Source: Pseudovibrio japonicus (lineage in GTDB: Bacteria > Pseudomonadota > Alphaproteobacteria > Rhizobiales > Stappiaceae). From it: a stretch of DNA of 64,000 nucleotides. The notes under the pieces were generated by a model. It was not told the DNA's origin, searched no databases, and saw nothing but the letters and a program-made list of their open reading frames with translations. Where the stretch lies: the NCBI RefSeq assembly GCF_014651595.1, contig NZ_BMXE01000002.1, positions 558,001 through 622,000 of the forward strand, written 5' to 3'. A program made the position numbers and the translations under genes. Every line of letters begins with the position of its first letter. The first letter of the stretch is position 1. Of this stretch, positions 52,850 to 62,581 are shown piece by piece.

Positions 52850-53539
52850 TTAACCACCACCGCGTCTTTGACGGGAATTTGCGATGTAATCGATCTTGAA
52901 CAGATCCGGATTGGTCGCACCGTTCTCAACGACGTCATAGATTGAAACAGAGGTGTCGTAGCCCTGTGCGTCGCGTACGGTCCATTGCTTGAGCTTGTAG
53001 GTTCGTGCATCGAAAATCAGCGTCAGGCGACCGGATGTGAAGCGGGTTTTGTCGTCAATCGTGATTGTGATGAGATCTGGCTCAACCTGCACGTTGGTAA
53101 CGTTCGCGTCTCGTTGCAGATCGATCCGGTCAGAGAGCAGGAAGCGCAATGGTGTCTGGGAAAGTGGCCAGATATCCTGCGTCTGTAGCCTGCGGTCTTT
53201 TACGGAGACCATTTTGCCATCCGCGATGATGTCGAGGTTGGATGGTTTGTTGTAGTAGAAGCGGACTTTACCAGGACGGCTGATGAAGAACTGGCCTTCT
53301 ACACGCCCGCCGGTTGGACCAAACTGGACAAACTTGCCGTGCATATTCCGCACGGTGTTGAAATACTTGCTTACCGCCTCAACGGCCTGCGTGTTGTTGA
53401 GCGCAACCGGTTGTGGCTGAGGGACTGGCTGAGCGGCGGAGTGTTCCGCAGTTAATGGAACAGAACCGATGAAAAGTGCTGCAGCAACTGCGAGGCTTTT
53501 ACCAATCCTGCCAAAAGAGATCGCGTGAGATGCAACCAT
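52850..53539 (-). CDS. lolA: Outer-membrane lipoprotein carrier LolA-like protein
   Basis: A 229-residue periplasmic protein. The signal peptide is near residues 15-35 (SLAVAAALFIGSVPLTAEHSA). The body has the LolA barrel features GKFVQFGPTGGRVEGQFFIS and PGKVRFYYNKPSNLDIIADG, the convex lipid-binding fold that shuttles lipoproteins from LolCDE to the outer membrane. The C-terminus ends in the RQRRGGG run. It lies downstream of ftsK, a common order in Rhizobiales (ftsK-lolA). The gene symbol is by family assignment. Confidence 0.88.
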   Translation of the reverse strand: MVASHAISFGRIGKSLAVAAALFIGSVPLTAEHSAAQPVPQPQPVALNNTQAVEAVSKYFNTVRNMHGKFVQFGPTGGRVEGQFFISRPGKVRFYYNKPSNLDIIADGKMVSVKDRRLQTQDIWPLSQTPLRFLLSDRIDLQRDANVTNVQVEPDLITITIDDKTRFTSGRLTLIFDARTYKLKQWTVRDAQGYDTSVSIYDVVENGATNPDLFKIDYIANSRQRRGGG

Positions 53540-53793
53540 ATATAAAACTCCGCTGTCAAAACTCGTAGAACAACCCTAAGTCGAGTTCATTAACTCTTCT
53601 CTAAACTGGTGTTCAGTTGTCGGTGAAACCTTGATTAAAGAAGCTATCGTTATCATAAGGCAAAGATAGGGCATATCTCTCAAATTCTAAAAAATTACTT
53701 AGAGATAGGCGCAAAGGAACCTTCAAATCCTAGTGAACGACTTGGGTGCCCCGCCAATAATCATAGGCGAGCAGGCCACCCGTAAGCGCTCTA

Positions 53794-56691
53794 TCAGAAC
53801 TGCTCGTCGCCTTCAGGCAGCAGGATTTCGCGTTTTCCAGCATGGTTTGGTGGGCTGATCATGCCTTCCTGTTCCATACGTTCAATCAGCGAAGCGGCAC
53901 GGTTGTAGCCGATTGAGAGGCGGCGCTGAATATAGGAGGTGGATGCCTTGCGGTCTCTGGCGACAATTGCGACTGCCTGATCGAACAGGTCGTTGGTTGC
54001 GTTGCCGGAACCCTGTGTCAGGGCATTGTAACCACCGGTCTCTTCTGTTTCTTCCGTCACGTCGGAGAGATAGGTTGGTGTGCCCTGTTCTTTCAGGTGT
54101 TTTACGATGTCTTCCACTTCACCGTCAGAGACAAATGGACCGTGAACGCGCTGGGTTTTGCCGCCGGCTGCCATATACAGCATGTCACCCATGCCGAGCA
54201 GCTGTTCTGCACCCATTTCGCCAAGGATCGTGCGACTGTCGATCTTGGAGGTTACCTGGAACGAGATACGTGTCGGGAAGTTTGCTTTAATGGTACCGGT
54301 AATGACGTCCACGGATGGACGCTGCGTTGCCATGATCAGGTGGATGCCGGCAGCACGTGCCATCTGGGCCAGACGTTGAATGGCGCCTTCGATGTCCTTA
54401 CCAGCCACCATCATGAGGTCTGCCATTTCATCGACGATGACGACGATGTAGGGCATTTTCTCCATTGGGAGCTCTTCTTCCTCGAAGATCGGCTCGCCGG
54501 TATTCTTGTCGAAGCCGGTCTGGACGGTGCGTGTGAAGCTTTCGCCCTTCTTCATGGCCTGCCCGATACGGGTGTTGTACCCGTCGATATTACGGACGCC
54601 GACCTTGGACATCTTCTTGTAGCGATCTTCCATCTCACGGACGGTCCATTTCAAAGCAACAACGGCTTTGTTCGGATCGGTCACAACTGGAGTGAGGAGG
54701 TGCGGAATGCCGTCGTAGATGGACAGTTCCAGCATCTTTGGATCGATCATGATCAGCTTACACTGCTCTGGGGTAAGCCTGTAGAGCAGGGAGAGGATCA
54801 TAGTGTTTACGGAAACCGACTTACCTGAACCGGTGGTACCGGCCACGAGCAGGTGAGGCATGCGGGCAAGGTCGGCGATGACAGCTTCGCCATTAATGGT
54901 TTTGCCCAGTGACATGGCCAGTTTTGCTTTGGACTCGTCAAAGTCAACAGAATCCAGCAGTTCGCGTAGGAACACGGTTTCGCGCTTGGCGTTTGGAAGC
55001 TCAATCCCGATTGCGTTTTTGCCCGGAATAACAGCAACACGGGCGGAAATTGCGCTCATGGAGCGGGCGATATCGTCGGCAAGACCGATGACGCGGGAAG
55101 ACTTGATACCCGGCGCTGGCTCCAGCTCGTAAAGGGTAACAACGGGGCCCGGACGGACCGCGATGATTTCACCGCGTATGCCGAAGTCACCCAGAACACC
55201 TTCCAGAATACGAGCGTTTTGTTCCAGAGCGTCTTTGCTCAGGCGCTGCTTGCCGTCTGATTGAGGCTCGGTCAGCAGTTCGATACTCGGCAATTCAAAC
55301 GGTGCCTGTTTGACGATTGCGGCGCTTTTCTTTTCTTGCGCGAATGATCGTGGAACACTGCGACCCGGCCGTGCGGGCTGCGGGGCAGGTTGGGCTTCAG
55401 GGGCTGGCTCATCCGGGCTGGCAATGCCAATTGGACCAGTTGGTTCTACCGGCTGTGGTCCGCGTACGAGGTCGTCATCTTCGTAATGCTCGTCGGCAGA
55501 GTCTTGCTCATAGCCTTGGTCGTCAAAGATTGGCTCATTTGCAGGGGAATGCTCCCACTGCTCATCGTGCGGCTGCGCATCGTGCGGAGCGTAGTGCTGT
55601 GTGGTGTCGTCGTGCGGATCAAACTGCACATCAGTACGCGTTGGCTGGGCTTCTTGATGATAGTATTCGCCAAGGCCATCGTCTTCACTTGGCATGAGCT
55701 TTGACGCGAGCTTGCGCCGGACACGGGCAACGAGACCGCCGCTCTGGGCTGGTTCTTCCTGATAGGCTTCCTGCTCGTCCCACTGCTGTTCAGCCTGCGG
55801 GTCGTACTGTTCGTCTTCATAGTACTCTGGCTGCTGAGCCTGATTGTGATCGTGCGGGGCAGCCGCGTAGTCTTCTTCCTGCCAGTTCTGGTTTGTGGCC
55901 AGCTTGCGTCTGAAGATGGTGCGCTGGATTGCGCTGGTTGCCATGAGCTTCCAGTGGCTTAACGCCCCAACAATGGCGTAATAGCGGTTGTTTTCGCCTT
56001 CGTACTCTTCCTCAGAATCCGCAGAGAAAGGCATTGCCTCATGCGGGGTGTATTCATCTTCAACGGCTTCTTCTTCCGCGCCATCTTGTGGCACAGGGTC
56101 TTTGCCGATAAGGCCAGCGGCGTAGGCGAGCAGCGCAACAGCTGGTAGGCCAAGGCCCACGGTGCCCGTCAGCGTTCTCAGGCCGGTTGAGAGTTCAGGC
56201 AAGATGGTGGTGGGGATGGAGAAGATCCAATCGCCAAGGAATCCGCCGAGTCCGGTTGGGATTGGCCAGCTTGCCGGAACTGGGATCGCGGCCAGACCAC
56301 CTGCAAATAACAGAGTTCCAAGGAACCATGTTGCGAAGCGCTTGCGCGTGACGCCGGAGGTGTATTTGAGCGACAGGCGCCAGCCCCAAATGAAGACGGG
56401 CACTAGAAAAACGGCTGTTGCCAGACCGATTGTCTGCATCAACACGTCTGCCACAATGGCACCGGTTTGGCCCAGAGCGTTGTTGATCTCCGCATTGGTT
56501 GCGTGATTCAAGCTCGGGTCGTTGGTTGACCATGTTGCGAGAGCCGCCGCCACACAGAGGCCGATGACAAGGATCACCGCGCCGCCAATGACGATCATGT
56601 TGCTTTTGATAAAGCGCTTTACCGGGCTCTCGGTATCAGCCAGCGAAACAGAGTTTGCTTTGGGTCGTTGCATTGCAGCAGCCTGACGCAT
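53794..56691 (-). CDS. ftsK: DNA translocase FtsK
   Basis: A 965-residue septal DNA pump. Four membrane helices lie in residues 30-200. The linker (about 200-440) is rich in Gln, Glu, Asp and Pro (for example [20 protein letters not shown]). The motor has Walker [15 protein letters not shown] near 615, Walker [13 protein letters not shown], and the C-terminal gamma winged helix ([20 protein letters not shown] to about residue 940) that reads KOPS sequences. The ATG at 56691 has GGAG seven bases upstream inside the end of the aminotransferase gene, with a four-base gap, so the two are coupled. Confidence 0.97.
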   Translation of the reverse strand: MRQAAAMQRPKANSVSLADTESPVKRFIKSNMIVIGGAVILVIGLCVAAALATWSTNDPSLNHATNAEINNALGQTGAIVADVLMQTIGLATAVFLVPVFIWGWRLSLKYTSGVTRKRFATWFLGTLLFAGGLAAIPVPASWPIPTGLGGFLGDWIFSIPTTILPELSTGLRTLTGTVGLGLPAVALLAYAAGLIGKDPVPQDGAEEEAVEDEYTPHEAMPFSADSEEEYEGENNRYYAIVGALSHWKLMATSAIQRTIFRRKLATNQNWQEEDYAAAPHDHNQAQQPEYYEDEQYDPQAEQQWDEQEAYQEEPAQSGGLVARVRRKLASKLMPSEDDGLGEYYHQEAQPTRTDVQFDPHDDTTQHYAPHDAQPHDEQWEHSPANEPIFDDQGYEQDSADEHYEDDDLVRGPQPVEPTGPIGIASPDEPAPEAQPAPQPARPGRSVPRSFAQEKKSAAIVKQAPFELPSIELLTEPQSDGKQRLSKDALEQNARILEGVLGDFGIRGEIIAVRPGPVVTLYELEPAPGIKSSRVIGLADDIARSMSAISARVAVIPGKNAIGIELPNAKRETVFLRELLDSVDFDESKAKLAMSLGKTINGEAVIADLARMPHLLVAGTTGSGKSVSVNTMILSLLYRLTPEQCKLIMIDPKMLELSIYDGIPHLLTPVVTDPNKAVVALKWTVREMEDRYKKMSKVGVRNIDGYNTRIGQAMKKGESFTRTVQTGFDKNTGEPIFEEEELPMEKMPYIVVIVDEMADLMMVAGKDIEGAIQRLAQMARAAGIHLIMATQRPSVDVITGTIKANFPTRISFQVTSKIDSRTILGEMGAEQLLGMGDMLYMAAGGKTQRVHGPFVSDGEVEDIVKHLKEQGTPTYLSDVTEETEETGGYNALTQGSGNATNDLFDQAVAIVARDRKASTSYIQRRLSIGYNRAASLIERMEQEGMISPPNHAGKREILLPEGDEQF

Positions 56692-56695
56692 TCGA

Positions 56696-57892
56696 TTACT
56701 CCAGAGAGTCCAAAATTCTTCGGAAAGCTTCCTTGCTTACTTCCAAAGATTCAACGAGGGCGAGGCGAATGTATTTGTCGCCGGGGTTTGAGCCGTCTGG
56801 CATGTCTGAGGCGATGTAAGCTCCAGGAAGGGTTTTTATGCCTGCCTCGCGCCACAGCTTCTCCGCAACCTGAGCGCCGGAGCCCCAGCGGGACACATCC
56901 AGCCAAAGGAAGAAGCCACCATCCTTGCGCACGGGGCCGAACAGCGGGGAAAGCATTTCCTCGGCTGCATCGTACTTTTCGTTGTAGAGGCGGCGGTTTT
57001 CGACCACATGCTCTTCATCGCCAAAAGCACGTACAGCGAGTGCCTGAATGGGCATCGGGACCTGAGGAGCGGCTGTGTTGCGGAAATCAGCGAAGAACTG
57101 GATGAACTCCGGATCTCCGGCAGCAAAGCCGCAGCGTGCGCCCGGCAGGTTGGAGCGCTTTGACAGCGAGTTGAAGGTCACAACGTTTTTCAGCGTACCA
57201 TCAAGGGCTTCAGCAGCTTCCAGAACACCTGTTGGGGGTGTGTCGCGGTAGATCTCCGAGTAGCACTCATCGGCGAAGAGCATAAAGTTGTGCTTCCGCG
57301 CCAGCTTGATGAGTTTTTGCAAGTACGCCATGGGCGCCACGGTACCCTGCGGGTTGGCCGGGGTTGCAAAGTAGAAGGCGACGGTCCGGTCGAGCAGGTC
57401 AGGGTCGATTGCATCCAGATCTGGCAGTACGCCGTCCGCCGGTTCTGGCAGAAGAATTTCGTCGGCACCCGCAATATGGGCACCGGCTCCATAGGATTGG
57501 TAGAACGGGTTTGGCAAAATAACAGCTGGCTTACCGTCTTTTTTCAGATAGTCGCGTGCGGAGACACAACCGAAGACGAGACCCTCGCGAGACCCGTTGA
57601 GCGGGATAATGCTCTTGTTTGGATCAAAGGCGTCAGACAGATTAAAACGGGTCTTCAGCCAGTTGCCAACAGCGGTGCGGAATTGGTCTGTGCCACGAAT
57701 AGCAGGGTATCTGCGGAAGTCTGCTTTGTGTTCTTCAAGAACTTCAATGACATAGCTTGGGGGTTCATGACGCGGTTCACCTATCGTCATGACAATTGGA
57801 TCAAGCCCCGGTTCGATGCCAGCGAGTTGCTGGTTCAGACGCTGAAACGGGTTTCCTCCGCTAGATTTTTTTTCAACTTCTTTCGTAGACAC
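56696..57892 (-). CDS. Class I aminotransferase (DapC-like)
   Basis: A 398-residue PLP fold-type I aminotransferase. Conserved parts are [11 protein letters not shown] (100-110), [17 protein letters not shown] and [15 protein letters not shown] (PLP lysine near 245). The group includes N-succinyldiaminopimelate aminotransferase (DapC) and related enzymes; in Rhizobiales a DapC-like gene often lies directly upstream of ftsK, as here. The start is the GTG at 57892 with a weak site. DapC identity would link it to lysine and peptidoglycan synthesis. Confidence 0.9.
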   Translation of the reverse strand: MSTKEVEKKSSGGNPFQRLNQQLAGIEPGLDPIVMTIGEPRHEPPSYVIEVLEEHKADFRRYPAIRGTDQFRTAVGNWLKTRFNLSDAFDPNKSIIPLNGSREGLVFGCVSARDYLKKDGKPAVILPNPFYQSYGAGAHIAGADEILLPEPADGVLPDLDAIDPDLLDRTVAFYFATPANPQGTVAPMAYLQKLIKLARKHNFMLFADECYSEIYRDTPPTGVLEAAEALDGTLKNVVTFNSLSKRSNLPGARCGFAAGDPEFIQFFADFRNTAAPQVPMPIQALAVRAFGDEEHVVENRRLYNEKYDAAEEMLSPLFGPVRKDGGFFLWLDVSRWGSGAQVAEKLWREAGIKTLPGAYIASDMPDGSNPGDKYIRLALVESLEVSKEAFRRILDSLE

Positions 57893-57956
57893 AAGAATTC
57901 TCGCTGGAATAATTTACAGTAAATGCTCAGAGCACCAAATTTTAGTATTTTTTGGT

Positions 57957-57977
57957 AAATTGGCTGTTAACCAATTT
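57957..57977. promoter_or_regulatory. Inverted repeat in the aminotransferase/zntB divergent promoter
   Basis: Perfect seven-base arms AAATTGG and CCAATTT with a seven-base centre (CTGTTAA), in AT-rich DNA between divergent genes. It may be an operator; no family is recognised. Confidence 0.35.
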
Positions 57978-58093
57978 GTTATGCGCGAAGCTGAATAGGG
58001 GGTTCTTCTGGGGTTTGTCATCTGATTTTTTAGAAGTGTGGGTTTTGATTGTCGCGCTGAGTTAGAATTGAACTTAGGCCGGGATTTGTCAAA

Positions 58094-59098
58094 ATGGCGC
58101 AAACCACAGAAAACATTGAGGCGAGTCACATCCATCTGGACTCCTCGTTTGTTGTTATTTTCTCAAAATCCAAAGGTATGCGCCAGCTTAACCTGCAGCA
58201 ATTGCGTGACTATGAATTGAAGCCCGGTGAGTTTTATTGGGCCTACCTGCAGCGTTCATCCTCTCAAAACCGGGATTTTCTTGAAGATCTTGGGCTGGAG
58301 AGCTGCGATATCGATGAGTTGCTAGCGCGAGACGTGCGTCCGCATTGCCATATGCGTAGTGGAGGGGCGTTTATCGCCATGAACGTGTTCAACGCGTTGC
58401 CAAAGCAGGACAGCAGCGACATGGAGTGTGTTCAGCTCTGGGTTGATGCCACACGAATAATCTGTATCTGGCATAATCCGCTAGATATTTTCCAAAGGCT
58501 CTTAGAAGGATTTCAGACTCACGTACCGCCTGCAAGCACGGCAGAATTCTGGGCGCGGCTTGCGCTTGCAGTTGCCGGAAGTGCTGAAGAGATGGTGGAG
58601 GGCTTGCAGGACCGGATTGATCATCTGGAGGATGTGGTTCTTGAGACCGGAGATCACCCTTGGGAGAGTGAGTTGGCGCAGGTTCGGCGGTTGGCGACGA
58701 TTATTCGTCGAAGCATGTTGGTGCATCTGGACACTCTGCGGAACTTCGAGGTGGAGAATTTCGAGTGGGTTAATCGAGTTAATCGACGCCGAATCCGTGA
58801 GGCGGGGGACAGAACACTAAGGATTACGGAGGAGATGGATGCCATTCGTGAGCGCGCTGAGATTGTTCACGATCAGATCATGTTCAAGAGATCAGAGAAT
58901 ATCAATCGCTACATGTTGACGATGGCGGCAATCGCGGTCGTCTTTCTGCCGCTTACCTTCATCACCGGATTGCTAGGCATTAATGTGGCTGGAATTCCGG
59001 GTAGCCATGATCCCGTTGCGTTTACGGTCGTCAGCGCGATCCTGATTTTTATTGGGGTGGTGCTGTTCGTGATTGTGCGGCGGTTTAAGATATTTTGA
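58094..59098 (+). CDS. ZntB/CorA-family zinc transporter
   Basis: A 334-residue CorA-fold channel. The large cytoplasmic domain (1-270) has coiled helices (VEGLQDRIDHLEDVVLETGD), then two membrane helices at the C-terminus with the pore motif GINVAGIPG between them; ZntB uses GIN in place of CorA's GMN. It probably moves zinc across the inner membrane, but magnesium or other divalent metals are possible. Its stop is three bases from the convergent DUF1674 stop. Confidence 0.88.
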   Translation: MAQTTENIEASHIHLDSSFVVIFSKSKGMRQLNLQQLRDYELKPGEFYWAYLQRSSSQNRDFLEDLGLESCDIDELLARDVRPHCHMRSGGAFIAMNVFNALPKQDSSDMECVQLWVDATRIICIWHNPLDIFQRLLEGFQTHVPPASTAEFWARLALAVAGSAEEMVEGLQDRIDHLEDVVLETGDHPWESELAQVRRLATIIRRSMLVHLDTLRNFEVENFEWVNRVNRRRIREAGDRTLRITEEMDAIRERAEIVHDQIMFKRSENINRYMLTMAAIAVVFLPLTFITGLLGINVAGIPGSHDPVAFTVVSAILIFIGVVLFVIVRRFKIF

Positions 59099-59101
59099 AG
59101 C

Positions 59102-59365
59102 CTAAAAGTCGCTGGTGATGCCTTTGACTTCCCAGTCACTGTAGCGTGCAGGGTCCAGACCACCGCGGCCATTGACTTCCTTTTGCATTGCCTTTTGGGC
59201 TGCATCGATCTCGGCGCGGCGTTCTTCGGCTTCCTTCAACGCACGCTGTGCAGCGGGTGGAAGATCTTCAAGCCGGCGCTTTTGTGGAGCTTCTTTGGTT
59301 TGTTCAGCGGTGTCGATGTCCTTCGCCTTGAAATTTTCGACTGCTGATTTTTCGGTTTTTTCCAT
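59102..59365 (-). CDS. DUF1674 family protein (SdhAF4-like)
   Basis: An 87-residue protein with PAAQRALKEAEERRAEIDAA and the C-terminal GGLDPARYSDWEVKGITSDF. The last block (DPxRYxDWExKGxxxDF) is the signature of DUF1674, the bacterial relative of SDHAF4, which aids flavination or assembly of succinate dehydrogenase SdhA. The ATG at 59365 fits the family length better than a far longer open frame. No sdh genes are near. Confidence 0.88.
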   Translation of the reverse strand: MEKTEKSAVENFKAKDIDTAEQTKEAPQKRRLEDLPPAAQRALKEAEERRAEIDAAQKAMQKEVNGRGGLDPARYSDWEVKGITSDF

Positions 59366-59578
59366 CTCAAACCCCGTTGGCTGGTGCTGCTTATCGCTTT
59401 TGTAAGCTTGCGTTTGCCATTTGGAGCTACCACTTAAGCAGGAAGCGGTAGTTTCACAATGATCGCGTTGGCTTAGATATAGGCGCGAGAGCCTTTGCTT
59501 TGCAATGGGTGTTGCGTTTGTTAGTGAACGACTGCGTGAATTAGCGATTGCGAGAGAAGAAATTGGAGCATTGAAACC

Positions 59579-60607
59579 ATGAACTATGTTCGGACCGGTA
59601 TGCTGCTTGCGGCGATGACCGCTTTGTTTATGGGAATTGGCTTCTTGATTGGTGGCCAAAGCGGCATGCTGATTGCGCTTGTTATCGCCGCCGGCATGAA
59701 CATTTTTTCCTATTGGAATTCGGACCGCATGGTTTTGTCCATGCACCACGCGCAGGAAGTGGATGAGCAGCAGGCTCCCGAGCTTTATGGCATGGTGCGG
59801 ACCATGGCAGCGCGTGCAGAACTACCAATGCCCAAGGTTTATGTGATTCATAACCCGCAGCCCAATGCGTTTGCGACAGGCCGAAACCCGCAGAATGCTG
59901 CGGTTGCAGCGACGACTGGCCTTCTGGACACGTTGACCAGAGAAGAAGTTGCGGGTGTTATGGCGCACGAGCTGGCGCACGTGAAGAACCACGACACGTT
60001 GATCATGACCATTACAGCGACGATTGCCGGTGCGATTTCAATGCTCGCGAGTTTTGCGCTCTTTTTCGGCGGAAACCGGAACAATCCACTGGGGCTGATT
60101 GGCACGATCCTGATGATGATTTTGGCTCCTATGGCTGCTGGTCTGGTGCAAATGGCGATCTCGCGAACGCGTGAGTATGCAGCTGACCGGATGGGGGCGC
60201 AGATTTGCGGCAACCCACTGTGGCTTGCTTCCGCCTTGCATAAGATTGCAGGTGGTGCGGCGCACATTGTGAACGAGGATGCAGAGCATAACCCGGCAAC
60301 GGCACATATGTTCATCATCAACCCGCTTTCGGGTCAGAACATGGATAATTTGTTCTCCACCCACCCAAACACAGATAATCGCATTGCCGCACTTCACGAG
60401 ATGGCTGATGAAGCTGGCTTTACCGATAATATGCATGGTTCTGGTGGCGGGCACTTTCATGTTCAAGAGACATCCTATTCTCAGCCCGAGCGTGAAACCC
60501 GTCGTCCAAGTGGCCCTTGGGGCTCTGCTGGTCAGACCGAACAGCATCAAGGTCATGATCAATCTGATCATGATGAGCCGCGCAGGCCAAAGGGGCCGTG
60601 GGGCTAG
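59579..60607 (+). CDS. htpX: Membrane zinc metalloprotease HtpX
   Basis: A 342-residue M48 protease that degrades damaged membrane proteins. Two N-terminal helices (about 6-45) are followed by the zinc site HELAH (130-134) in [14 protein letters not shown], then two more helices and the third ligand region around [17 protein letters not shown] (Glu in REYAADR). The C-terminal 50 residues are Gly/Pro/Arg-rich (RRPKGPWG), an extension common in Rhizobiales. It is followed by a hairpin and rsmB. Confidence 0.95.
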   Translation: MNYVRTGMLLAAMTALFMGIGFLIGGQSGMLIALVIAAGMNIFSYWNSDRMVLSMHHAQEVDEQQAPELYGMVRTMAARAELPMPKVYVIHNPQPNAFATGRNPQNAAVAATTGLLDTLTREEVAGVMAHELAHVKNHDTLIMTITATIAGAISMLASFALFFGGNRNNPLGLIGTILMMILAPMAAGLVQMAISRTREYAADRMGAQICGNPLWLASALHKIAGGAAHIVNEDAEHNPATAHMFIINPLSGQNMDNLFSTHPNTDNRIAALHEMADEAGFTDNMHGSGGGHFHVQETSYSQPERETRRPSGPWGSAGQTEQHQGHDQSDHDEPRRPKGPWG

Positions 60608-60912
60608 GCGGCATCAAGGGAAATGGGCGAATGCGAGGTGCCTCTCGCGTTTGCTTTGTTGATTGTGCCGTGTTTACCTGAATAACTATTCGGGCTTCCC
60701 AAAATATCTTTGCAATATTACGGGTTCTGTGGTTAGCCGAGCAGGATTTGACAGTTCTCCTGTGGTTGCAACTGGCAGTAATCCGCCAAAACCTCCAGTG
60801 CAACCAGATGGTATAGCCCGGTTTCTGACAGAAGCCTTTCACGCAGGAATGCACAGTTACAAGAAGAGATGGCGCCCTAGGACTGGCGACACATTCTGGA
60901 TTACATGGATCA
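60608..60912. other. Intergenic region between htpX and rsmB
   Basis: About 305 bases. After the possible terminator it holds AT-rich DNA suited to a promoter for rsmB. No gene or RNA recognised. Confidence 0.4.
60627..60657 (+). terminator. Possible terminator after htpX
   Basis: GCGAATGCGAG (60627-60637) pairs with CTCGCGTTTGC (60644-60654) with two wobble pairs and a six-base loop, then TTTG. Moderate strength. Confidence 0.5.
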
Positions 60913-62370
60913 ATGATGAGCGCAGAGCGTAAGAAAACATCCTCCCAGGACAGAAACTCCAAGTTCAAGGGGAGAGGGCGTTCTGGAGCACCGAAACATT
61001 CACGTGGAAACGACAGTGCTTCCGAAACCGAAGGCGCAGAGGGCACCTTTAATGATCCCGGTTATGCCGCGCGTAAAGCAGCGACGGACCTGATTGGTAA
61101 GGTCCTCAGCAAGCGTATGCCGTTGGATGGTGAGCTAGATCTGAACAATGGCCATCCGGGATACAAGCGTCTTGAGCCAAATGACCGCGCGTTGGTGCGT
61201 GCGATTATTGGCACTGCGCTGCGTCGTCGTGGGCAGATCCAAGATGTGATTGACCGCTTCCTTGATCGCCCGATCCCTGAGAAAACTGGTCGTGTTCTGG
61301 ATATTCTCCACGTTGCCATGGCGCAGTTGTTCTTTATGTCCGTTCCTGATCATGCAGCTGTTTCCCTTGCGGTGACGCTTGCTGGCCGGGATGGACGTGC
61401 CAAGCCTTACAAAAACCTCGTCAACGCTGTGCTGCGCCGGGCAACCCGTGAAGGTGCTGCGATTATCGCAGAGCAGGATGCAGCGAAGTTGAATGCCCCT
61501 GAGTGGATGTTCACCCGCTGGTGTGAAGTTTACGGTGAAGAAGCCGCGCGTGCGATGTCTGCTGCGCATATGAAAGAACCGTATCTGGATCTATCGGTGC
61601 CTGCGGATCAGGATGCCTGGGCTGAGAAGCTTGGCGGTGAGGTTCAGCTTGGCTATTCCGTGCGTTTGCAGCCGGACGGACCGATTGAAAAGCTCGAAGG
61701 ATTTGATGACGGCAAGTGGTGGGTTCAGGATGCAGCGGCGGCAGTTCCGGCTCGCTTGCTGGGTGATATAAAAGGCAAAGCGGTTGCTGACCTTTGTGCC
61801 GCGCCGGGTGGTAAAACCATGCAGCTCGCTGCAGCTGGCGCGAATGTAACCGCTGTCGATATCTCAGCGCGTCGTTTGCAGCGTCTCACACAGAACCTGA
61901 AGCGTGTTGGATTGGAAGCGGATACAGAAGTTTCTGATCTGCGCGAGTTTGTGCCCATCGATCTGTTTGATTCTATTTTGTTGGATGCTCCGTGTTCTGC
62001 AACCGGCACCATTCGACGGCACCCAGATGTGGCGTGGCTGAAGCGCGAAGATGATGTGCTCAAGCTGGCAGATCTGCAGTACGAGTTGCTTGAGAAAGCC
62101 CTTGGCTGGCTGAAACCGGGCGGAACGCTGGTTTATTGCACTTGTTCGCTTGAGCAGGAAGAGGGTGAATTGCAAATACAACGCCTCTTGCTGGAGCATC
62201 CTGAGGTGCAGCGAGTGCCGGTGAGTGCAGAAGAACTGGGCGGTGTTGCTGAGGCAGTTAACTCTCAGGGTGACTTCCGTGCAATGCCGGGGCAGAACCC
62301 ATCTTCTGGCAAAACATCCGGCGGACTGGATGGCTTTTTCGCGGCCCGATTGCGCCTCTTAGAAAAATAG
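60913..62370 (+). CDS. rsmB: 16S rRNA m5C methyltransferase RsmB-like (Nop2/Sun family)
   Basis: A 485-residue enzyme that methylates a cytosine in 16S rRNA. The NusB-like RNA-binding domain covers about 60-190 (ALVRAIIGTALRRRGQ; NAVLRRATREG). The SAM domain has LCAAPGGKTMQLAAAGANVT and DAPCSATGT with the catalytic cysteine, plus YCTCSLEQEEGE. The N-terminus (1-50) is basic and disordered. GGATCA lies upstream of the ATG. Position after htpX and before a heparinase-like gene is typical of Rhizobiales. Confidence 0.93.
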   Translation: MMSAERKKTSSQDRNSKFKGRGRSGAPKHSRGNDSASETEGAEGTFNDPGYAARKAATDLIGKVLSKRMPLDGELDLNNGHPGYKRLEPNDRALVRAIIGTALRRRGQIQDVIDRFLDRPIPEKTGRVLDILHVAMAQLFFMSVPDHAAVSLAVTLAGRDGRAKPYKNLVNAVLRRATREGAAIIAEQDAAKLNAPEWMFTRWCEVYGEEAARAMSAAHMKEPYLDLSVPADQDAWAEKLGGEVQLGYSVRLQPDGPIEKLEGFDDGKWWVQDAAAAVPARLLGDIKGKAVADLCAAPGGKTMQLAAAGANVTAVDISARRLQRLTQNLKRVGLEADTEVSDLREFVPIDLFDSILLDAPCSATGTIRRHPDVAWLKREDDVLKLADLQYELLEKALGWLKPGGTLVYCTCSLEQEEGELQIQRLLLEHPEVQRVPVSAEELGGVAEAVNSQGDFRAMPGQNPSSGKTSGGLDGFFAARLRLLEK

Positions 62371-62581
62371 GTGGTGGAATGTCACCAATGATTTGCGCAA
62401 ATCGGGCATGGTTAACGAGATTTAAACCGCTTGGGCGCAAACCATTTATCAAGTTTCACTGGAACGTGTCGTTGCTCACTACACTCACGAACACGCTCCA
62501 ATTCGTTGTTTTTGTGCGTATCCTGATCCGAAAACCGAAGATGCTTTTCGGGGATACGCTCTAGCGGAGAGCTGAAAGGGT

